A stretch of 10,557 nt of DNA, from the NCBI GenBank assembly GCA_036384795.1, contig DASVLP010000017.1, positions 1-10,557 of the forward strand, in the 5' to 3' direction. The position numbers and the translations under genes were made by a program. Below, piece after piece: positions 1 through 4,745 of the stretch (its first letter is position 1; the number at the start of each line of letters is the position of its first letter). Under the pieces are notes generated by a model. The model was not told the origin of the DNA. It saw only the letters and a list, made by a program, of their open reading frames with translations, and searched no databases. The DNA is from Andeanibacterium sp036384795. Its GTDB lineage: Bacteria; Pseudomonadota; Alphaproteobacteria; Sphingomonadales; Sphingomonadaceae.

Positions 1-189
1 GAGCTGTTCACCCGGGCCGACAACTATTCGAACCAGGTCTACGTGCTGCCCAAGCACCTCGACGAGAAAGTCGCCGCGCTGCACCTCGACAAGCTCGGCG
101 TGAAGCTCACCAAGCTGACCCAGAAACAGGCCGACTACATCGGCGTGCCCACCCAAGGGCCGTTCAAGGCAGACCACTACCGGTACTAA
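1..189 (+). CDS. ahcY: S-adenosylhomocysteine hydrolase (adenosylhomocysteinase), C-terminal end only
   Basis: This is the last 62 codons of a gene whose start lies left of the window; it stops at TAA 187-189. The enzyme splits S-adenosylhomocysteine into adenosine and homocysteine in the cytosol, using bound NAD, and so relieves product inhibition of methyltransferases. The visible part carries the typical C-terminal tail of the family: a VYVLPKHLDEKVAALHL segment at about residues 14-30 of the fragment, an LTKLTQKQADYIGVP stretch, and the terminal DHYRY. That tail supplies the lysine and tyrosine known in the family to reach into the NAD site of the neighbouring subunit. Identification is firm although the catalytic and Rossmann parts are outside the window. 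A 71-base gap with a hairpin separates it from the downstream gene, so it may be a separate transcription unit or may read through. Confidence 0.95.
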   Translation, partial: ELFTRADNYSNQVYVLPKHLDEKVAALHLDKLGVKLTKLTQKQADYIGVPTQGPFKADHYRY

Positions 190-210
190 TTGTGCGCAGG
201 CCGCGCCGCA

Positions 211-240
211 CGCCGGGCAGCCCATTGTAATCGCCCGGCG
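211..240 (+). terminator. GC-rich hairpin after ahcY, possible terminator or attenuator
   Basis: Positions 211-218 (CGCCGGGC) and 233-240 (GCCCGGCG) are perfect reverse complements. They form an 8-bp all-GC stem around a 14-base loop, 21 bases after the ahcY stop and 20 bases before the next start codon. No run of T follows, so this is not a classical intrinsic terminator. It could slow or partly terminate transcription, protect the ahcY mRNA 3' end, or be chance in very GC-rich DNA. No convincing -35/-10 promoter pair is visible in the rest of the gap. Confidence 0.35.
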
Positions 241-260
241 CCGCGCATAGCCACGTTGCG

Positions 261-2603
261 ATGGAGCTCGCCCCCACCGCATTGGCTTTGATCGGTCTGC
301 TGCTCGCCGTCTGGACGCTCGGCGCGGCGCTGCTGATCCTGCACGCGCTCGGCAAGGCGCGCGGGGCGGAAGCGGCGCGGCGCAATGCGCGCAAGTTGTC
401 GCGGATGCTCGACGAGGCGCCGAGCGTGCCGATGCTGGTGCGGGTCGACGGGCGGATCGAGGCGCCCGACCGGCTCGCCGCCTGGCTCGGCCTCGACGCC
501 GTTCCGGGGTTCCTTTCCGAGCTCGACGGCAGCAATCGCGGGATCGAGGGCGAACAGCTCGCCCGGCTCGAGCAGAGCGTGCGCAAGGCGCAGAAGACCG
601 CGGCCCCGTTCCGCATGGTGGTGACCCCGCGCGGCACCACCCGAAGCCTCGCCGTGCTCGGCCATCTCGCCGATCCGCAAGTCTCGCCTGGCGGCGCGGC
701 GCTGGTGTGGTTCTTCGACTTTTCCGACAGCCAGAGCGAGCTTGCCCGGCTGCGCGCGGAAAACGCCCGGGCGCGTGACGATTTCGTCGCCCTGGTGGGG
801 CTGATCGAGGCCTCGCCGATGCCGATGTGGTTCCGCGGGCCCGACACGCGCCTGCGCCTGGTCAACTCGGCGTACGTGAAGGCGGTTGGCGCGCCCGACG
901 CCGACAGCGTGGTCGAGGGCCAGATCGAACTGATCGAGAGCGTCGATGGGCTCAGCGCGGCGCAAGTCGCGGCGCAGGCGCGCGCAAAGGACCTGCCGAT
1001 CGAACGCATCGTCCACGCGACCGTAGGCGGCCAGCGGCGCACGTTGCGGGTCAGCGACTTGCCGCTCGGCGAGGAAGGCGTCGCGGGCTACGCTGTCGAC
1101 ATCGAGGAGATGGAAGAGCTCAACCGCGATTTCCGCGCGTTCCGCGAGGCGCAACGCTCGATGCTCGATCACCTTTCGATCGGGGTCGCGCAGTTCGACC
1201 GGGCGAAGCGGCTGATCTTCGCCAACCAGCCGTTCCAGCGGATCTTCGCGCTGAGCTCGGCGGCGATGCTCGATCCGCCCGACTTCGACCGCCTGCTCGA
1301 CATCGCCCGCGATGCGCACCGGGTGCCCGAAACGCGCGACTTCCCGGCATGGCGGCGCGAGCTCGGCGAATGGTTCACCGCGGGCGCGCCAAAGGAAGAC
1401 GCCTGGACCCTGTCAGACGGCACGCACTTGCGCATTCTCGCGCAGCCGATGCCCGACGGCGGGCTGGTGCTGTTCGCCGAGGATCGCACCGAGCAGCTTG
1501 CCCTATCGGCTGTGCGCGACACCCTGCTGCGCACGCGCACCGCGACGTTCGACAGCCTGTTCGAAGCGCTCGCGGTGTTCGCGCCCGACGGCAAATTGCA
1601 GCTCTGGAACCGCCGGTTCGCCGCGGCCTGGGGGCTCGAGGCGGAGTTTCTCGACGGCCACCCCCACGTTGAGCAACTGCTCAAGCAACTCGCGCAGAAG
1701 CTGGTACGGCCGACGCAGGCCAAGGCGATCGGCGACGTCGTGCGCGCGGCGACGCTCGATCGCAAGCAGACCGCGGGCCGCGCGGCACTGGCCGACGGGC
1801 GCACGCTGGAATTCGCCGGTGTGCCGCTGCCCGACGGCAACGGATTGCTGGCGGTGCTCGACATCACTGATTCGCAGCGCGCCGAGGCGGCGCTGCGCGA
1901 GCGGGCCGAGGCATTGGAGGAAGCGGACGCGGTGAAGACCCGCTTCCTCGCCAACATGAGCTACGAGTTCCGCACGCCGCTGACCTCGATCGGTGGGTTC
2001 GCCGAGCTGCTCGAAAGCGGAATCGCCGGTGAGCTGTCGCCGCAGGCCGGCGAATACGTCGCCGCGATCCTCGATTCGGTCGCGCGGTTGACCGAGCAGA
2101 TCGAAACGGTGCTCGACCTGTCGCAAAGCGAGGCCGGGCTGCTGCCGCTCGAGCTGGCGGAGATCGACTTGTTCGAATTCGTCACGGCGGTGGTCCGCGA
2201 CCGCGAGGCGGCGATCACCGGCGCCGGGGTGTCGCTCGAACTGCGCGGCGACCGCTCCGCCGGCAGCGTGAACGCCGACCGGAGGCGACTCGCGCGCGCG
2301 ATCGGGCATATCGTCGAGAATGCGATCGCGGCGACCGGCAAGGGCGGCAAGATCCTGGTCGACCTCTCGCGCCAGAAGGCCGGCGCGCGGATCGTCATCT
2401 CGGACAACGGCGTGGGGATGGACCCCGCGCAACTCGCCCGCGCACTCGACGGCACCAAGCTCTCGCCCGATGGCAAGCCGGCCGAGCGCCGCCAGGGGCT
2501 CGGCTTGCCGCTCGCCCGCCAGCTCGTCGAGGCGCACGGCGGCAAGCTCGAGCTGATGTCGCAAAAGGGCGCCGGCACCACCGTGAGCATCACGCTGCCG
2601 TGA
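261..2603 (+). CDS. divL: DivL-like PAS-domain histidine-kinase homologue with Tyr in place of the phospho-acceptor His
   Basis: The protein has 780 residues. One N-terminal membrane helix lies at about residues 7-29 with a basic cytoplasmic flank after it. Four PAS-like segments follow at about 50-155, 174-285, 298-412 and 425-538, then a short helical linker, a HisKA-like dimerisation domain (about 559-625) and a HATPase_c domain (about 665-780). The ATP-binding boxes look complete: N-box HIVENA (N687), G1 box DNGVGM (D715) and G2 box GLGLPLAR (G746, G748). The H-box reads FLANMSYEFRTPLTSIGGF, with Tyr568 exactly where canonical kinases have histidine. That feature, the length and the multi-PAS layout match Caulobacter DivL (769 residues, Tyr550), a cell-cycle protein that binds DivK and controls the CckA-ChpT-CtrA phosphorelay. 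Role by homology: a membrane-attached regulator of CckA, probably not a histidine autokinase. ATG 261 is the only usable start, because the frame has a stop at 228-230; no clear Shine-Dalgarno precedes it. The alternative call is a generic PAS sensor kinase. Confidence 0.82.
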   Translation: MELAPTALALIGLLLAVWTLGAALLILHALGKARGAEAARRNARKLSRMLDEAPSVPMLVRVDGRIEAPDRLAAWLGLDAVPGFLSELDGSNRGIEGEQLARLEQSVRKAQKTAAPFRMVVTPRGTTRSLAVLGHLADPQVSPGGAALVWFFDFSDSQSELARLRAENARARDDFVALVGLIEASPMPMWFRGPDTRLRLVNSAYVKAVGAPDADSVVEGQIELIESVDGLSAAQVAAQARAKDLPIERIVHATVGGQRRTLRVSDLPLGEEGVAGYAVDIEEMEELNRDFRAFREAQRSMLDHLSIGVAQFDRAKRLIFANQPFQRIFALSSAAMLDPPDFDRLLDIARDAHRVPETRDFPAWRRELGEWFTAGAPKEDAWTLSDGTHLRILAQPMPDGGLVLFAEDRTEQLALSAVRDTLLRTRTATFDSLFEALAVFAPDGKLQLWNRRFAAAWGLEAEFLDGHPHVEQLLKQLAQKLVRPTQAKAIGDVVRAATLDRKQTAGRAALADGRTLEFAGVPLPDGNGLLAVLDITDSQRAEAALRERAEALEEADAVKTRFLANMSYEFRTPLTSIGGFAELLESGIAGELSPQAGEYVAAILDSVARLTEQIETVLDLSQSEAGLLPLELAEIDLFEFVTAVVRDREAAITGAGVSLELRGDRSAGSVNADRRRLARAIGHIVENAIAATGKGGKILVDLSRQKAGARIVISDNGVGMDPAQLARALDGTKLSPDGKPAERRQGLGLPLARQLVEAHGGKLELMSQKGAGTTVSITLP

Positions 2604-3043
2604 TCGTGGAGCTCCCAGACCTGGCGGCGATGGAGGCATTCGGCGCGCGGATCGCCGCGAACTTGCGCGCGGCCGACGTGGTCGCGCTCACCGGCGGGCT
2701 AGGCGCGGGCAAGACCACGCTCGCGCGGGCGATCGTCGCTGCGCTCGGTTATCGGGGCGAAGTGCCGTCGCCGACCTTTACCCTGATCCAGACCTATGAT
2801 CCGCCCGCGCTGCGCTTGCCGCTGGTCCATGCCGACTTTTACCGGCTCGAACGGCCCGATGAAGTCGAACAGCTCGGGCTGGACGACTATCGCGAAGGCG
2901 CCGCGTTGATCGCCGAGTGGCCCGAGCATGCAGGCGGGTTTACACACGAGCCCGGCTGCCTCTCCATCGCGCTGGAAATCGTGGGTGAAGGGCGCAAGGC
3001 GATTGTCGAGCCCGGCAAGGATTGGCTAGGGCGCCTGCCATGA
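2600..3043 (+). CDS. tsaE: tRNA t6A-synthesis ATPase TsaE
   Basis: A 147-residue protein of normal TsaE length. It is the ATPase partner of TsaB and TsaD, which transfer threonylcarbamoyl to adenosine 37 of ANN-decoding tRNAs in the cytosol. Visible hallmarks are the P-loop GGLGAGKTT at residues 32-40 (K38, T39), the SPTFTLIQTY segment at 57-66, HADFYRLE at 77-84 (D79) and EWPEH at 106-110 (E106). D79 and E106 correspond to the acidic residues important in E. coli TsaE. The start is taken as GTG 2600, which overlaps the upstream stop as GTGA; GTG 2606 is possible and would remove only two residues, whereas ATG 2630 would cut into the fold. No strong Shine-Dalgarno is seen, so coupling to the upstream gene is likely. 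The 3' end overlaps the following kinase gene by four bases; some alphaproteobacteria are annotated with these two as one fused protein, but here they are separate. Confidence 0.95.
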   Translation: MIVELPDLAAMEAFGARIAANLRAADVVALTGGLGAGKTTLARAIVAALGYRGEVPSPTFTLIQTYDPPALRLPLVHADFYRLERPDEVEQLGLDDYREGAALIAEWPEHAGGFTHEPGCLSIALEIVGEGRKAIVEPGKDWLGRLP

Positions 3044-4026
3044 ACTTGCCCGAAGGGATCGAGGACTTCCTGGCTGGTGCCGGATGGGGCGGCGCCGCGG
3101 TCGAACCGCTTGCTGGCGACGCTTCGTTCCGCCGCTATTTCCGCGTCCGTAGCGGCGTGCGGAGCGCAATGCTGATGGATGCCCCGCCGCCGCACGAGGA
3201 CACCGCGCCGTTCCTGGATGTGAGCGGCTGGCTCACTAAGAACGGCCATCGCGCGCCGGCGATCCATGCCGAGGATCGCGCGCGCGGTTGGGTGCTGCTG
3301 GAAGACTTCGGCGTCGACCGCATGCGCGACTGGCTCGACGAACATCCCGAAGCCGAGGACGCGACTTATCGCCGGGCGATCGACGCGCTGGTCGCGCTGC
3401 ACAAGTCGCCGCCGGGGCCGTTTCCATCCTACGACATGGCGATCTATCAGCGCGAGGCGGCGCTGCTGCCCGAATGGTTCGCCCCGGCGGCCGGGTTCGC
3501 GTGCGACGCGGCAAGTTACGCCGCCGCGTGGGATGAAGTGCTCGCGCCGATGCTGCCGCGCCAGAAACCCGGGGTTACCGTGCTGCGCGATTACCATGCC
3601 GAGAACATCATGCTGCTGGCGCCAAACGAAGAAGGGGGCGGCTCGCAGGGGCTGATCGACTACCAGGATGCGCTGGTCGGACACCCGGCTTACGATCTCG
3701 TTTCGCTGCTGCAGGATGCGCGGCGCGACGTTGCGCCCGGCCTCGAGCGCGCGATGCTCGATCACTACGCGGCGCGGATCGATGTCGGCCCGGAGTTCGA
3801 GGCCGACTACGCCCGGCTCGGCGCGCAGCGCAACGCCAAGATCGTCGGCATCTTCGCGCGTCTGTGGAAGCGCGACGGCAAGCCGCGCTACCTCGCGTTC
3901 ATTCCGCGCGTGTGGGATTATCTCGAACGCGATTTGCGGCATCCGGCACTCGCGCCGGTCGCCCGCTGGTTCGACGCGAACGTGCCGGCGGAGGTGCGCG
4001 AGCGGCGTGGCGGAGGGCTGGGGTGA
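3040..4026 (+). CDS. amgK: AmgK-type N-acetylmuramate/N-acetylglucosamine anomeric kinase (APH fold)
   Basis: A 328-residue protein of the aminoglycoside-phosphotransferase fold. AmgK phosphorylates MurNAc (and GlcNAc) at C1, the entry step of cell-wall sugar salvage; MurU, encoded next, uses the product. Motifs seen are an N-lobe GDASFRRYFRV segment (about residues 27-37), a hinge-like WVLLEDFG, the catalytic loop LRDYHAENIM with D184 and N189, and the metal-binding segment IDYQDAL with D207 and D210, followed by GHPAYDLVSLL. These are the phosphotransferase Brenner-type motifs in the AmgK arrangement, and pairing with a MurU-like gene makes an antibiotic-modifying role unlikely. ATG 3040 was chosen because it forms an ATGA overlap with the tsaE stop and has a weak AGGG at 3028-3031 eight bases upstream. 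An in-frame TTG at 3022 would add six residues and is less likely. Sugar specificity is inferred from family and neighbour, not from substrate-contacting residues. Confidence 0.88.
   Translation: MNLPEGIEDFLAGAGWGGAAVEPLAGDASFRRYFRVRSGVRSAMLMDAPPPHEDTAPFLDVSGWLTKNGHRAPAIHAEDRARGWVLLEDFGVDRMRDWLDEHPEAEDATYRRAIDALVALHKSPPGPFPSYDMAIYQREAALLPEWFAPAAGFACDAASYAAAWDEVLAPMLPRQKPGVTVLRDYHAENIMLLAPNEEGGGSQGLIDYQDALVGHPAYDLVSLLQDARRDVAPGLERAMLDHYAARIDVGPEFEADYARLGAQRNAKIVGIFARLWKRDGKPRYLAFIPRVWDYLERDLRHPALAPVARWFDANVPAEVRERRGGGLG
4012..4017 (+). promoter_or_regulatory. Shine-Dalgarno deciding the murU start
   Basis: GGAGGG at 4012-4017 lies five bases before GTG 4023, inside the end of the amgK coding region. 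It supports GTG 4023 over any upstream in-frame start; the reading frame is open back to 3864, but that stretch is the shadow of the amgK C-terminus. Confidence 0.7.
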
Positions 4027-4745
4027 GCGAGCTCGCCTCCGACACCGCGATGATTCTCGCCGCGGGGCTCGGTCTCAGGATGCGACCGCTGACCGAAAGC
4101 CGGCCCAAGCCACTTGTACCGGTCGCCGGCAAGGCGCTGATCGACCACGTGCTCGACAAGCTCGAGGAAGCGGGCATCGCCAAGGCGGTGGTCAACGTCC
4201 ACTACCTGCCGGACATGCTCGAAGCGCATTTGGCCGAGCGCAAAACGCCGCAAGTCGCGACCACCGACGAGCGCGAGGTGTTGCTCGAAACCGGCGGCGG
4301 AATGGCCAAGGCGCTGGCCGCCGGCCTGTTGCCCGATCCATTCTTCGCGGTGAACGCCGACAACTTGTGGATCGACGGCCCGCGCGACGTGTTCCACGAG
4401 CTGTCCGGCATCTGGAACCCTGCACGGATGGACGCGCTGCTGCTGCTGGTGCCGCACACCGGGGCGCACAATTTCCGTGGCAAGGGCGACTTCACGATGG
4501 ACCCGAACGGCCGGCTCACCCGGCGCCGCTCGGGGCGGATCGCTCCGTTCATCTACACCGGGGTGCAACTGGTGTCGCACCGGCTGCTGCGCGATGCGCC
4601 GGCGGGTCCGTTCTCGACCAATATCCTGTGGAACCGCGCAATGGAGGAAGATCGGCTATACGGCGCCCGGTTCACCGGCGAGTGGTTCGAAGTCGGCGAT
4701 CCGGCCGCGATCGCGCCCACCGAAGTCGCGCTGCAACATGGCTGA
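4023..4745 (+). CDS. murU: MurU-type N-acetylmuramate-1-phosphate uridylyltransferase (nucleotidyltransferase)
   Basis: A 240-residue cytosolic sugar-phosphate nucleotidyltransferase. MurU converts MurNAc-1-phosphate and UTP to UDP-MurNAc and pyrophosphate, which returns recycled wall sugar to peptidoglycan synthesis without MurA and MurB. The Rossmann-like N-terminus carries MILAAGLGLRMRPLT (residues 10-24, with the GxGxRMRPLT nucleotide loop) followed by RPKPLVPVAGKALIDH (K29). LLETGGGMAKAL is the sugar and base recognition segment, and NADNLW (N111-D113) holds the metal-binding aspartate. The conserved end GEWFEVGDPAAI is also present. The length fits the short MurU type and lacks the C-terminal left-handed helix of bifunctional GlmU. 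The GTG start forms a GTGA overlap with amgK and has a good Shine-Dalgarno. Automatic pipelines often call this family mannose-1-phosphate guanylyltransferase; the partnership with amgK favours MurU. The 3' end overlaps addB by eight bases. Confidence 0.88.
   Translation: MSELASDTAMILAAGLGLRMRPLTESRPKPLVPVAGKALIDHVLDKLEEAGIAKAVVNVHYLPDMLEAHLAERKTPQVATTDEREVLLETGGGMAKALAAGLLPDPFFAVNADNLWIDGPRDVFHELSGIWNPARMDALLLLVPHTGAHNFRGKGDFTMDPNGRLTRRRSGRIAPFIYTGVQLVSHRLLRDAPAGPFSTNILWNRAMEEDRLYGARFTGEWFEVGDPAAIAPTEVALQHG

Noticed and set aside
186..1319. 377-codon minus-strand frame opposite the DivL-like gene
   Set aside because: Low-complexity composition with no domain seen. It covers the PAS region of the + strand gene and the intergenic hairpin; no start signals.
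1503..2639. 378-codon minus-strand frame opposite the DivL-like kinase core
   Set aside because: Complements the kinase-core coding sequence and has no family features.
2887..3942. 351-codon minus-strand frame opposite amgK
   Set aside because: Composition typical of an antisense shadow; amgK on the + strand has catalytic motifs.
3864..4022. N-terminal extension of murU to an upstream ATG
   Set aside because: The extension is out-of-phase amgK coding sequence. The nucleotidyltransferase fold begins right after GTG 4023, which has a Shine-Dalgarno.
3040..4026. Aminoglycoside resistance gene
   Set aside because: The fold is shared, but the catalytic loop form (RDYHAEN) and partnership with a MurU-like gene point to a cell-wall sugar kinase.
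4477..4737. N-terminal extension of addB
   Set aside because: This stretch encodes the murU C-terminus in another frame and has shadow composition; AddB homology begins after ATG 4738.
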